Assembly (NCBI GenBank): GCA_001603685.1
Contig: LUZO01000358.1
Span: 1-22,330 of the forward strand
Direction: 5' to 3'
Length of the DNA stretch: 22,330 bases
Source: Bacteroidales bacterium Bact_23
Lineage (GTDB): Bacteria > Bacteroidota > Bacteroidia > Bacteroidales > Lentimicrobiaceae
In this document: in pieces, positions 7,985-16,491 of the stretch
Layout: each line of letters opens with the position of its first letter
Numbering within the stretch: the stretch's first letter is position 1
Position numbers and translations under genes: made by a program
The notes under the pieces: generated by a model
Seen by the model: the letters and a program-made list of their open reading frames with translations, nothing else
Databases searched by the model: none
Told to the model about the DNA's origin: nothing

Positions 7985-10222
7985 TTATCTCGCCTTTTTC
8001 TGGAATGAGAGGGTAAACACAAACCAGAACAGCGCCAGGGCACCCACAGCAAATACGGTATCGCCGACAATCCTCAGCCAGCGGAAGGTATTGAGGATAG
8101 GCTGCTGCATAAACTCAGCTGAGCGGGCATACCACATTCCTTCGTTTACGCTGGCAACGGTCTGCATAAAGCCTACCGGCAGAATGCTCAGGAAGATCAT
8201 CAGCAGAAGTCCGATGTTGATGGCCCAGAATGCGAAGCTCAGCAGTTTCTCATTCCACACCTGCTGGCGGTATAAACTGCGCAGTACAAAGAGCATCAGC
8301 CCGATGCCAAGCATGCCATATACGCCGAAGAGCGCCGCATGGCCGTGAACCGGGGTGGTGTTCAGTCCCTGCATATAGTAAAGTGCAATGGGCGGATTGA
8401 TGACAAAGCCGAAGATTCCGGCGCCCAGGAAGTTCCAGAAGGCAACCGAAAGCAGGCTGTAGATGGGCCATTTGTAATCGCGCAGCCAGGCTGTGGCTTT
8501 CGAAAGGCGGTAGTTGTGGAACGCTTCAAACCCGATCAGCACCAGCGGCACCACTTCCAGGGCGCTGAAGGTGGCTCCCAGCGCCATTACCGCGGTGGGG
8601 GTTCCGGTGAAGTAGAGATGGTGGAAAGTACCGAGGATACCCCCTGAAAGGAAGATGATGGTGGCAAACAGCACGCTCGAAGTGGCGGTTTTGGTGCGAA
8701 GCAGCCCCATCCTGACAAAGAGGAATGCGGCCACAACGGTAGCAAACACTTCAAAGAAGCCTTCCACCCAGAGGTGAACCACCCACCAGCGCCAGTATTC
8801 GGCTACGGCAAGGTTGGTCTGCCTTCCCCACATAAGGCCGGCGCCGTAGAACAGGGCAATGGCCGCCGAGGCGATCAGGAAGAGGATAAGCAGGTTTTTC
8901 TCTTCCGATTTGCGTTTGAAGATGGAAAGCAGCGGCCTGACCATCAGAATCAGCCAGAGGATAAGCCCGACAAACAGGAACAACTGCCAGAAACGGCCGA
9001 GATCCACATATTCATAGCCCTGATGGCCAAACCAGAAGTTGCTGACCAGCCCGAGCTTCTGCATAACTCCCATCCAGTGTCCGGCCATGGAACCCAGTAC
9101 AATCACCAGCAGGGCGATAAACAGGAAGTTTACGCCCAGTTTCTGGAATTTGGGGTCATATCCGGCTACGGCCGGTGCGATGTAAAGTCCGGTGGCAAGC
9201 CAGGCAGTGGCAATCCAGAAGATGGCGAGCTGTACATGCCAGGTGCGCGAAATGGCATAAGGCAGGAATTTGTCGAGCGGCAGGCCGTATAGCCCGTCGC
9301 CTTCCACGCCGTAGTGTGCGGTAACGATGCCCATCACCACCTGCAGCAGAATCAGGAAGTTCACAATCCAGAAATACTTTTCAACCGCCCTCATGGAAGG
9401 GGTGATGTTCTGGCGCATCAGCGGATCCTCAACCGGCTTCTCAATCTCATCGCCCTGAATGGTTCTGGCGTGGTAGAATACCAGAATGCCAATGCCGATC
9501 AGCAGCATAATGACGCTGAATCCGGTCCAGAGCACCAGGTCGCCGGTGGGTTTGTTGCCCACAATCTCATCGGGGGGCCAGTTGTGGGTATAGGTAATGG
9601 TATGTCCCGGCCTTTCGGTGATGCATGCCCAGGCAGCCCAGAAGAAAAAGGTGTTCATCTTATGCATTCTGTCCGCATCCTTTATGGCGTTCTCAGGAAT
9701 GGCATAGGCGTTTCTGAGTTTCTGAAAATCAGGGTTGTCCATAAAAAGACCCTGGTAGTAACGGCTCAGGTTTTCAATGGCTTCGGCGCGCAGGGGCGAA
9801 ACGGTGAGGTTGCCGCTTGCGGCATCATAGGTGTTTTTCCTCAGCTCGTTCTGCAGCCTGATGTCGAGCGCCGCTTTCTGCTCGTCGCCAAGGTTGTCGT
9901 AATCGTGGCCGAAATCACTTTGCGACCACTTGTTCAGAATGTACATCGCTTCGCGGTGCAGCCAGTCGGCCGACCAGTCGGGAGCCACATAGGCGCCGTG
10001 GCCCCATACGGTGCCAACTTCCTGGCCACCCATACTCTGCCACACATTTTGCCCGTCCCTGATATCCTGCCCGGTGAACAGCACCGTGCCATCGGTGGTG
10101 ACCACCTTCACAGGAACGGGAGGAGCCTGCTGATATATCTCGTAGCCATAGTAGCCCAATACACCGAACGATATCAGGACAACAAGCGCAAAGCCAATCC
10201 AGAGTTGTTTTTCTTTCTTCAT
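7985..10222 (-). CDS. norZ: Quinol-dependent nitric oxide reductase (qNor)
   Basis: qNor reduces two NO to N2O in the cytoplasmic membrane using quinol, without a separate cytochrome c subunit. The 745-residue protein has the N-terminal anchor, the cytochrome-c-like extracellular domain without any CxxCH haem site, the quinol-branch motif YTHNWPPDEIVGN (211-223), and then the haem-copper-oxidase-like helices. Expected ligands are present: H329 for haem b, H483, H534, H535 and E487 for the non-haem iron, a histidine of VHGHAA (626 or 628) for haem b3, and E556. Spacings among H483, E487, H534 and E556 equal those I recall for the Geobacillus enzyme. It lies downstream of an Rrf2 regulator on the same strand, and no other denitrification gene is nearby, so NO detoxification is the likely role. 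Confidence 0.95.
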   Translation of the reverse strand: MKKEKQLWIGFALVVLISFGVLGYYGYEIYQQAPPVPVKVVTTDGTVLFTGQDIRDGQNVWQSMGGQEVGTVWGHGAYVAPDWSADWLHREAMYILNKWSQSDFGHDYDNLGDEQKAALDIRLQNELRKNTYDAASGNLTVSPLRAEAIENLSRYYQGLFMDNPDFQKLRNAYAIPENAIKDADRMHKMNTFFFWAAWACITERPGHTITYTHNWPPDEIVGNKPTGDLVLWTGFSVIMLLIGIGILVFYHARTIQGDEIEKPVEDPLMRQNITPSMRAVEKYFWIVNFLILLQVVMGIVTAHYGVEGDGLYGLPLDKFLPYAISRTWHVQLAIFWIATAWLATGLYIAPAVAGYDPKFQKLGVNFLFIALLVIVLGSMAGHWMGVMQKLGLVSNFWFGHQGYEYVDLGRFWQLFLFVGLILWLILMVRPLLSIFKRKSEEKNLLILFLIASAAIALFYGAGLMWGRQTNLAVAEYWRWWVVHLWVEGFFEVFATVVAAFLFVRMGLLRTKTATSSVLFATIIFLSGGILGTFHHLYFTGTPTAVMALGATFSALEVVPLVLIGFEAFHNYRLSKATAWLRDYKWPIYSLLSVAFWNFLGAGIFGFVINPPIALYYMQGLNTTPVHGHAALFGVYGMLGIGLMLFVLRSLYRQQVWNEKLLSFAFWAINIGLLLMIFLSILPVGFMQTVASVNEGMWYARSAEFMQQPILNTFRWLRIVGDTVFAVGALALFWFVFTLSFQKKAR

Positions 10223-10232
10223 ATAGTTATGA

Positions 10233-10279
10233 TTTAGTTAGTAATAATTGGGTTGTGTTCAAAACAGGACTTTATCCTG
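10233..10279 (-). promoter_or_regulatory. Putative norZ promoter with a CAGGA-N5-TCCTG inverted repeat
   Basis: CAGGACTTTATCCTG (10265-10279) is an inverted repeat with 5 bp arms, 42 bp or more upstream of the norZ ATG. Just downstream on the minus strand is a TTTG (10263-10260) and, 19 bp further, TAACTAAA (10240-10233), a poor -7 match. In that reading the repeat would sit just upstream of the -33 box. Its arms share GGATA...GTCC with the palindrome before rrf2, but the spacing differs. This is a candidate only. Confidence 0.35.
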
Positions 10280-10376
10280 ACTTGCTTTTTATGCCTGGCC
10301 CGGCCGTTTCCGGCAGGGTGATTTGTATTTTTAAAACAAGATGATGGTTTTCGACAAAGCACTGCAAACCACCTGA

Positions 10377-10823
10377 TTACTTTTCTTCCGGCCTTCGCAG
10401 GAAGGTGTTTCCATCCTTCAGATCCAGCGCCAGTTCTTTGATGGTGGTCGTTTCCATCAACTGCCTGAGTCCGTTCCGGATGGCCTCAAAGTCCCTGTGA
10501 ATGGGGCAGGGCTTCTCCGGCGAACAGTACTTAAGCCCAAGTCCGCAGCCGGTGAAGATGGAGTCGTCGCCGATGGCATGCACGATATCGGCCACCGTAT
10601 GCCCGGCCATCTGCTCATTGCTCATTGAAAAGCCGCCGCCCTGGCCCCTTACCGAAGTTATCAGACCCGACTTTACCAGCTTTTGCAGGATTTTGGAGGT
10701 GAAACTAACCGGCGATTCAATCTCCGCAGCAATCTCATTCAGATAAGTGCGCTCATCGCCAAGCGATTTGCCCGCTATGAAAATGCTCGCCCTGATGGCG
10801 TATTCGCACGCTTTTGAAAACAT
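10377..10823 (-). CDS. Rrf2-family transcriptional regulator with a three-cysteine cluster motif
   Basis: The 148-residue protein has the Rrf2 winged-helix N-terminus (MFSKACEYAIRASIFIA) and the recognition region VSFTSKILQKLVKSGLI followed by the wing SVRGQGGGF. C93, C100 and C106, spaced C-x6-C-x5-C, fit the Fe-S cluster region of NsrR/IscR-type members. It lies 154 bp upstream of norZ on the same strand, so an NO- or redox-sensing role controlling norZ is likely, as for NsrR. It is not called NsrR here because Bacteroidota Rrf2 proteins near norZ are not orthologous with certainty. A perfect palindrome over its own promoter suggests autoregulation. The family call is firm; signal and targets are inferred. 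Confidence 0.88.
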   Translation of the reverse strand: MFSKACEYAIRASIFIAGKSLGDERTYLNEIAAEIESPVSFTSKILQKLVKSGLITSVRGQGGGFSMSNEQMAGHTVADIVHAIGDDSIFTGCGLGLKYCSPEKPCPIHRDFEAIRNGLRQLMETTTIKELALDLKDGNTFLRRPEEK

Positions 10824-10862
10824 AATGCAACGATTTGTCGTGTTGCAAATCTATGATAATTC

Positions 10863-10901
10863 TTTAATCGGACAAGTATATCCGATTAAATTTAACACAA
10901 C
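10863..10901 (-). promoter_or_regulatory. rrf2 promoter with a perfect 10+10 bp palindromic operator
   Basis: TTTAATCGGA (10863-10872) and TCCGATTAAA (10881-10890) are perfect inverted copies around an 8 bp centre. Read on the minus strand, that centre is TATACTTG, one mismatch from the TAnnTTTG -7 element. GTTG at 10901-10898, 17 bp upstream, is a partial -33 box. Transcription would start near 10866, leaving about 43 nt of leader. Such a position suits a repressor site. Directly before the rrf2 ATG a second imperfect inverted repeat (TGCAAC...GTTGCA, 10826-10846) could fold in the leader. Confidence 0.6.
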
Positions 10902-10982
10902 TTTTGCTTTGCTGCTTTCCTGCATTGATAACCAGTCTGATGGTATTCGGATTTCTCATTCAGGAGAGATATTCCTGCCGGC

Positions 10983-11015
10983 TTTTCCGGGTTTCGGGAG
11001 ATTTTGCTACATTTG
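10983..11015 (+). promoter_or_regulatory. Putative promoter of the GH97 gene
   Basis: TACATTTG (11008-11015) is a perfect -7 element; TTTT at 10983-10986, 21 bp upstream, is a one-mismatch -33 box. The transcription start would be near 11022, which leaves almost no leader for an ATG at 11030 and favours the ATG at 11057. Confidence 0.5.
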
Positions 11016-11056
11016 AAACTGAAAAATAAATGCCAAACCTCTTAAAAATTCCGGTT

Positions 11057-13039
11057 ATGAGAACTTTTCGGAAATTTGTTGCCGTGTTTATTGCAGCCCT
11101 GATGTGGGGCGTCATCAATCCGGATAAGCTTGCTGCCCAGCAGAAGCTTTCTTCGCCCGATGGCCGGCTGGTGTTGCAGATAGAGCCCAATAAAGCGCTT
11201 TCATTTTCCGTTACCTACGACGGAAAGCCGGCTTTTTCCGCTGACCCGGCCGGGCTGGAGCTGTTGCAGGGGCAGTTGTTTCCCGCAAAAGGGACAAAGC
11301 CGAAAATCGTTACCGGCAGCGGAATTACGGAGACCACACCGGTGGTGCCGGTTAAATTCAGCCACAGCATCCATCCCTACAACAGGATGGAACTGCGATA
11401 CGGCAGCAATTTTGCGGTAGAGTTCCGGGTGTATAACGACGGTGTGGCCTACCGCTTCCATACCTCTGTCAGGAAGCCGCTGAAGATACGAAAGGAGGAC
11501 TTCAGCCTTGATTTTCCTGAAGGCACCGGGGTTCACTTCCCGCGCGAAAACAGCCTCTATTCCCACTACGAAAGGCTTTATCAGCATGTGGCTGCCGACA
11601 GTATCCCCGCAGGCGAATTCTGTTCGCTGCCGGTATTGTTCACCGCGCCGGGCAAGCTGAGGGTATTGTTCACCGAAGCCGGGCTGTCGGATTACCCGAA
11701 CGCCTTCCTCGAAAAGGCGGAACAAGTCCGCTTCAGGGCAAAGTTTCCGGAAGTGGTGCTGGCAACTTCGCCGAAAAACGGCACTTCCGACCGCACCGAG
11801 GTAATTGATGAAACCGCCGGATTTATAGCCTACTCGGAGGGGACCCGCTCATTCCCCTGGCGCTTGTTTGTAGTAACCGACGACGACAGGAAACTGGCCG
11901 AAAACGACCTTGTTAACGGCCTTTCGGACGATTGCCGGCTTGAGGAAACCGCTTGGATACGGCCGGGGAAGGTGGCATGGGACTGGTACAACAGCAACAA
12001 CCTTACCGGTGTGAACTTCCGCACGGGCATCAACACCGACACCTATAAATATTATATTGATTTTGCTTCGTACTACGGGCTTGAGTATGTGATTCTGGAT
12101 GAAGGTTGGTCTGAGAGTACCACAAATGTGCTGAAAACCAGGCCTGAAATCGATCTTCCGGAATTGATCTCATACGGAAAAAGCAAGAATGTGGGCATTA
12201 TCCTCTGGCTGTTGTGGCATCCGCTGAACGGAAATGAGGAGAAGATACTCTCCACCTACCGTGAATGGGGTGTTAAGGGGATAAAAGTGGATTTCATGCA
12301 GCGCGCCGACCAGGGAATGGTAAATTCATACGAAAAGATTGCACAGGTGGCTGCCGAAAACCATCTGCTGGTTGATTTTCACGGGTCGTTCAAGCCGGCG
12401 GGGCTGAGTGGCCGTTATCCCAATGTGCTTACCTACGAAGGGGTTGCCGGCAACGAAAACAACAAGTGGAGCGATTTTGCGTCACCCGGGCACAATGTTA
12501 CCCTGCCCTTTATCCGCATGGTAGCCGGCCCGATGGATTATACCCCCGGCGCCATGAGAAATGCGCAAAAGGCCGATTTCTGCATCAGCTTCGACCATCC
12601 GGAGAGTCTGGGCACCCGAAGCCATCAGGTGGCCATGTATGTGGTTTACGAAAGCCCGTTGCAGATGCTGTGCGACCTGCCATCGCTTTACCGGCGTGAA
12701 CCGCAGGTACCCGGCTTCATCTCGCAGATTCCGGTAACCTGGGATGAAACCTGCGTTCTGGAAGCCGAAGTTGGGGAGTACATCGTAACGGCCCGCCGGA
12801 AAGGCGATACCTGGTACCTTGGCGCCATGACCGGCTGGAATCCGCGTAAATTCTCCATCGGCCTCAATTTTCTAGGAGAGGGAAAACATAAGGCAACCAT
12901 CTTCCGCGACGGCCCGAATGCGGATAAAAATGCGGAAGACTATCTGATTGAGACCAAACCGGTTGTCTCCGGCGATCACCTGATCCTGGAGCTTGCCCCG
13001 GGCGGCGGTTGGGCTGCCATTTTCACCCCTGAAAAGTAA
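11057..13039 (+). CDS. Secreted GH97 family glycosidase, probable retaining alpha-galactosidase
   Basis: The product (660 residues from this start) has a signal peptide (MRTFRKFVAVFIAALMWG, cleavage near AAQQ), the GH97 N-terminal beta-sandwich (SSPDGRLVLQIEPN) and the catalytic barrel (AWDWYNSNN, GLEYVILDEGWS, GIKVDFMQRADQ, LLVDFHGSFKPAGL, YEGVAGNENNKW). D412 in KVDFM and E467 in GNE are 55 residues apart, as in the nucleophile and acid/base I recall for the retaining alpha-galactosidase BT1871 of Bacteroides thetaiotaomicron; the inverting alpha-glucosidase branch (SusB type) lacks that aspartate. It would release galactose in the periplasm. An in-frame ATG at 11030 is an alternative start; 11057 fits the promoter and gives a normal signal peptide. 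GalM and GalK nearby fit the assignment. Confidence 0.87.
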   Translation: MRTFRKFVAVFIAALMWGVINPDKLAAQQKLSSPDGRLVLQIEPNKALSFSVTYDGKPAFSADPAGLELLQGQLFPAKGTKPKIVTGSGITETTPVVPVKFSHSIHPYNRMELRYGSNFAVEFRVYNDGVAYRFHTSVRKPLKIRKEDFSLDFPEGTGVHFPRENSLYSHYERLYQHVAADSIPAGEFCSLPVLFTAPGKLRVLFTEAGLSDYPNAFLEKAEQVRFRAKFPEVVLATSPKNGTSDRTEVIDETAGFIAYSEGTRSFPWRLFVVTDDDRKLAENDLVNGLSDDCRLEETAWIRPGKVAWDWYNSNNLTGVNFRTGINTDTYKYYIDFASYYGLEYVILDEGWSESTTNVLKTRPEIDLPELISYGKSKNVGIILWLLWHPLNGNEEKILSTYREWGVKGIKVDFMQRADQGMVNSYEKIAQVAAENHLLVDFHGSFKPAGLSGRYPNVLTYEGVAGNENNKWSDFASPGHNVTLPFIRMVAGPMDYTPGAMRNAQKADFCISFDHPESLGTRSHQVAMYVVYESPLQMLCDLPSLYRREPQVPGFISQIPVTWDETCVLEAEVGEYIVTARRKGDTWYLGAMTGWNPRKFSIGLNFLGEGKHKATIFRDGPNADKNAEDYLIETKPVVSGDHLILELAPGGGWAAIFTPEK

Positions 13040-13196
13040 TCGGCCGGAAAACAGGTCGGCAAGAATCTTGAAACTGCACAGGGCAGATGTGCTGACCGGA
13101 TTGCCGTTTTCAATATTTTAAAATGGTTAAAGTTGCTGATAATCAGTTGTAAACTGCATTATTAACGGAATGTTTTCCGCTTTGTTCATAACATAA

Positions 13197-13229
13197 TTTG
13201 CCTGATTTGGCCTGAATGATGTAAGTTTG
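13197..13229 (+). promoter_or_regulatory. Promoter of the transketolase gene
   Basis: A perfect -33 TTTG (13197-13200) and a perfect -7 TAAGTTTG (13222-13229) are separated by 21 bp, the best complete Bacteroidota promoter in the window. The leader would be about 50 nt. Upstream, CAGTT-GTA-AACTG (13144-13156), with TAAT/ATTA flanks, is an inverted repeat that could bind a regulator. The hairpin CGGAA-TGTT-TTCCG (13166-13179) might end the GH97 transcript. Confidence 0.7.
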
Positions 13230-13283
13230 TCATCGCGAAAAGTTGTGGAATTTCAATATTAACCAATTGAATTACTGAGTCAT

Positions 13284-15326
13284 ATGAGCAAGGATATTTC
13301 TGTCAGGGCAGCGGACAACATCCGCATTTTATCGGCGGCGATGGTTGAAAAGGCAAAATCGGGCCATCCCGGCGGAGCCATGGGAGGCGCCGATTTCATC
13401 CACATTCTCTACACCGAATACCTGCGTTACGATCCTTCGGATATGACCTGGCACATGCGCGACCGCTTTTTCCTCGATCCGGGGCATATGTCGCCGATGC
13501 TTTATTCGGTGCTGGCCCTTTCGGGGAACTACGGCATGGACGATCTGAAGAGCTTCCGGCAGTGGGGCAGCGTTACGCCCGGCCATCCCGAGGTGGATCA
13601 GGCCAGAGGCGTGGAGAACACCTCCGGCCCGCTGGGGCAGGGGCATGTGATGGCCATTGGCGCCGCCATTGCAGAACGCTTCCTTTGCGCACGCTTTGGC
13701 GAGTGGATGGCCCACAAAACCTATGCATTTATCTCCGATGGCGGTATTCAGGAAGAGATCTCCCAATCAGCGGGCAGAATTGCAGGCCACCTTGGGCTGA
13801 GCAACCTGATCATGTTCTTCGATAGCAACGATATTCAGCTCTCTACGGAAACTTCAGAGGTAACCAGCGAGAATACCGCCATGAAGTATGAATCATGGGG
13901 CTGGAATGTCATCACCATAAACGGCAACGACGCCGCAGCCATCCGTTCGGCACTGGATGCGGCACTGAAGGAGCGGGAGCGGCCTACCCTTATCATCGGA
14001 AAAACAGTAATGGGTAAAGGTGCACTTACCGCTGACAATCAGAGCTTTGAACGGAAATATTCCACCCATGGCCAGCCGCTGAGCGCTGCAGGCGCCTCAT
14101 TCGAGAAAACAGTGGCGAACCTTGGCGGAGATCCCGAAAATCCGTTTGTAATCTTCCCCGATGTTGCTGAATTGTATAAAAATGCACGGGAGATGAAGAT
14201 TGCCGAAGCGCATAAACGCAAGGAGGCGGAGAAGCGCTGGGCTGCGGAAAATCCTGAAGCTGCGGCAAGACTTGCGGATTATCTTGCCGGAAAACTCCCC
14301 GAACTCGATTTCGGCAGCGTAACGCAGAAGCCCGGCGTGGCCAGCCGTGTGGCATCGGCCGAGATATTGTCGTATCTGGCTAAAAATGTGGGAAATATGA
14401 TTGTTTCCTCAGCCGACCTTGCCAACAGCGACAGAACTGACGGATTCCTTAAAAACACCAAACCGCTGGCAAAGGGCGATTTTACCGGGGCTTTCCTGCA
14501 GGCTGGCGTCAGCGAACTGACAATGGCAGCCATTTGCAACGGTATTGCACTTCATGGCGGAATGTGGGCAGCCTGCGGTACCTTTTTCGTTTTCAGCGAT
14601 TATATGAAACCTGCCATCAGAATGTCGGCGCTGATGGGGTTGCCGGTGAAATATGTATGGTCGCACGATGCCTTCAGGGTGGGCGAAGATGGTCCCACAC
14701 ACCAGCCGGTTGAGCAGGAGGCGCAGATCAGGCTGCTGGAGCATATGAAGAACCACAACGGCAAAATGAGCCTGCTTGCCCTGCGTCCCGCCGATGCCTA
14801 CGAAACCTCCGTAGCCTGGAAGATGGCAATGGAGAACCGCGATACCCCCACCGCACTGATCCTTTCCCGCCAGAATATCACTGATTTGCCCGTTGCGGAG
14901 GGCGTTTCGCCGTACCAGTCGGCGCTCAGGGCCGAAAAGGGAGCCTACATCGTACAGGACTGCAGCGGCACTCCCGATGTGATTCTGCTTGCAAGCGGAT
15001 CGGAAGTGTCAACCCTGGTGGAAGGCGCAAAACTGCTTGTATCGCAGAAGAACCTGAAAATCCGCATCGTTTCAGTAATCTCCGAAGGCCTGTTCCGTCA
15101 GCAGCCGAAAGCCTATCAGCAGGAGGTTATTCTACCCGGAGTGCCTGTTTTCGGGCTTACTGCCGGCCTGCCGGTAACCCTGGCTGGTCTGGTTGGCGAA
15201 AACGGAAGGGTCTGGGGGCTGGAACACTTCGGCTACTCGGCACCTGCAAAAGTGCTGGATGAGAAATTCGGGTTTACCCCCGAAAATGTTGCCAATCAGG
15301 TATCGTATTATCTCGGACTTAAATAA
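13284..15326 (+). CDS. tkt: Transketolase
   Basis: Transketolase moves two-carbon ketol units between sugar phosphates in the non-oxidative pentose phosphate pathway, with thiamine diphosphate and a divalent metal. All three parts are in this single 680-residue chain: the N-terminal cofactor domain with SGHPGGAMGG (H28), GHMSPM (H68), GPLGQGH (115-121) and the metal-binding pair SDGG (151-154) and DSND (180-183), the pyrimidine-binding middle domain (HDAFRVGEDGPTHQP) and the C-terminal domain. SDG replaces the GDG of the Escherichia coli type, a variant I associate with the Bacteroides-type enzyme rather than a defect. The ATG has an A/T-rich upstream region. The gene is monocistronic and converges with galM across 15 bp without an obvious terminator. 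Confidence 0.95.
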   Translation: MSKDISVRAADNIRILSAAMVEKAKSGHPGGAMGGADFIHILYTEYLRYDPSDMTWHMRDRFFLDPGHMSPMLYSVLALSGNYGMDDLKSFRQWGSVTPGHPEVDQARGVENTSGPLGQGHVMAIGAAIAERFLCARFGEWMAHKTYAFISDGGIQEEISQSAGRIAGHLGLSNLIMFFDSNDIQLSTETSEVTSENTAMKYESWGWNVITINGNDAAAIRSALDAALKERERPTLIIGKTVMGKGALTADNQSFERKYSTHGQPLSAAGASFEKTVANLGGDPENPFVIFPDVAELYKNAREMKIAEAHKRKEAEKRWAAENPEAAARLADYLAGKLPELDFGSVTQKPGVASRVASAEILSYLAKNVGNMIVSSADLANSDRTDGFLKNTKPLAKGDFTGAFLQAGVSELTMAAICNGIALHGGMWAACGTFFVFSDYMKPAIRMSALMGLPVKYVWSHDAFRVGEDGPTHQPVEQEAQIRLLEHMKNHNGKMSLLALRPADAYETSVAWKMAMENRDTPTALILSRQNITDLPVAEGVSPYQSALRAEKGAYIVQDCSGTPDVILLASGSEVSTLVEGAKLLVSQKNLKIRIVSVISEGLFRQQPKAYQQEVILPGVPVFGLTAGLPVTLAGLVGENGRVWGLEHFGYSAPAKVLDEKFGFTPENVANQVSYYLGLK

Positions 15327-15341
15327 TTCCGGAATCTCTTA

Positions 15342-16397
15342 TTATTCTGCGGGTTCCGTTCCGAAACGGAATACGGTGGTGCTTTCGAATTCCTCGCCGG
15401 GGTTTAACCGCGTTGAAGGAAATTCGGGCTGGTTCGGCGAGTTGGGGAGGTGCTGCGTTTCGATGGCCACACCGGCATAACGGCCGTAACTCCATCCGTT
15501 TCGCCCCGCCAGTTCGGGAATGTAATATCCGGTATAGATGTGCACATCAGGCTGGTCGGTAAAGATCTCCACCTTCCTTCCCGATTCCGGCTCCCAAAGG
15601 GTGGCAGCAGGGGAGAGGGTGCCTTTTATTCCGGGCAACAGATAACCGCAGTCAAATCCGTCGACCAGCCCGCCCATATCCCTGCGGATCGGTTTGGGTT
15701 CCGAAAAATCGAAAGCAGTTCCCGCTACATCCACAATGTGGCCGGTTGGAATCAGTTCTCGGCTTTCAATCAGCCTTTTGCTGAATATTTTCAGGTGGTG
15801 GCACAGGGCATTGCCTGGTCCGCCAGTTAGGTTGAAATAGGTGTGGTTGGTAAGGTTCAAAACCGTTGGCCGGTCGGTGGCAGCCAGATATTTAATGCTA
15901 AGTTCACCCGATTTGTTCAGAATATAGGTAACCTTTACATCCAGGTTGCCGGGAAAACCCTCTTCCAGATGGCTGCTGCGGTAGGCAAGCTCAATGCCGG
16001 TAAACCCGCTGCCCGAAATGCTGCGGTAGTCCCAGGTTTTCTTGTCAAATCCTTCAACGCCGCCGTGCAGGGTATTGCCGCCGTTATTTACGGGCAACTG
16101 AAAGCTCTCGCCGTCGATGCTGAACCTGCCCCCGGCAATACGCCCGGCATAACGGCCGGTAATACAGCCGAAATAGGGACAGTTTGCAATGTATTTTTCA
16201 TCCAGATACGAGGAGGCCTCGTCGAAACCGAGAACAATTTCACCAATGCCCCCTTTCCTGTCGGGCGTTTTTACCGAAGTGATGATTCCGCCGTAATTGG
16301 TAATCTGTACCGTAATCCCCTTTTCATTGTCAAGGGTACATAATATCAGCTCCTTCCCCTCTTTGTCAGCCCCCCAGTTGCGTATCTGTTGTTTCAT
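15342..16397 (-). CDS. galM: Aldose 1-epimerase (galactose mutarotase)
   Basis: GalM interconverts the alpha and beta anomers of galactose and glucose, providing alpha-D-galactose for galactokinase. The 351-residue protein has the family motifs NPxG-like NYGGIITSV, CITGRYAGRI, NTLHGG with H111, NLTNHTYFNL with the catalytic H185, DGFDCGY with D249, and VAIETQHLPNSPN with the catalytic E313. No signal peptide is seen, so it acts in the cytoplasm. It points away from galK, from which it is separated by a repeat-filled gap; a perfect -7 box lies 27 bp upstream of the start. The stop is 15 bp from the end of tkt. Confidence 0.93.
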   Translation of the reverse strand: MKQQIRNWGADKEGKELILCTLDNEKGITVQITNYGGIITSVKTPDRKGGIGEIVLGFDEASSYLDEKYIANCPYFGCITGRYAGRIAGGRFSIDGESFQLPVNNGGNTLHGGVEGFDKKTWDYRSISGSGFTGIELAYRSSHLEEGFPGNLDVKVTYILNKSGELSIKYLAATDRPTVLNLTNHTYFNLTGGPGNALCHHLKIFSKRLIESRELIPTGHIVDVAGTAFDFSEPKPIRRDMGGLVDGFDCGYLLPGIKGTLSPAATLWEPESGRKVEIFTDQPDVHIYTGYYIPELAGRNGWSYGRYAGVAIETQHLPNSPNQPEFPSTRLNPGEEFESTTVFRFGTEPAE

Positions 16398-16423
16398 AAC
16401 CTGGTTTTTTGAAAAGATGACTT

Positions 16424-16431
16424 CAAAGATA
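16424..16431 (-). promoter_or_regulatory. -7 element of the galM promoter
   Basis: Read on the minus strand, TATCTTTG is a perfect -7 element, 27 bp before the galM ATG, giving a leader of about 20 nt. A TTTG at 16449-16446 is only 14 bp away, too close for a standard -33 box, so the upstream element is uncertain. Confidence 0.5.
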
Positions 16432-16491
16432 ACAATTCTTCAATGCAAAAGTCTTTTGGGGAGTAATTTTTTGGTTTGGGGGGAGGACGGA

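Noticed and set aside
8774..10237. Long plus-strand open frames (172 and 307 residues) opposite norZ
   Set aside because: They mirror the norZ coding strand; the composition is atypical for a protein and norZ itself is intact and unmistakable.
11030..11056. ATG at 11030 as the start of the GH97 gene
   Set aside because: It would lie only about 8 nt after the inferred transcription start and add nine residues before a normal signal peptide; the ATG at 11057 fits better, though 11030 is not excluded.
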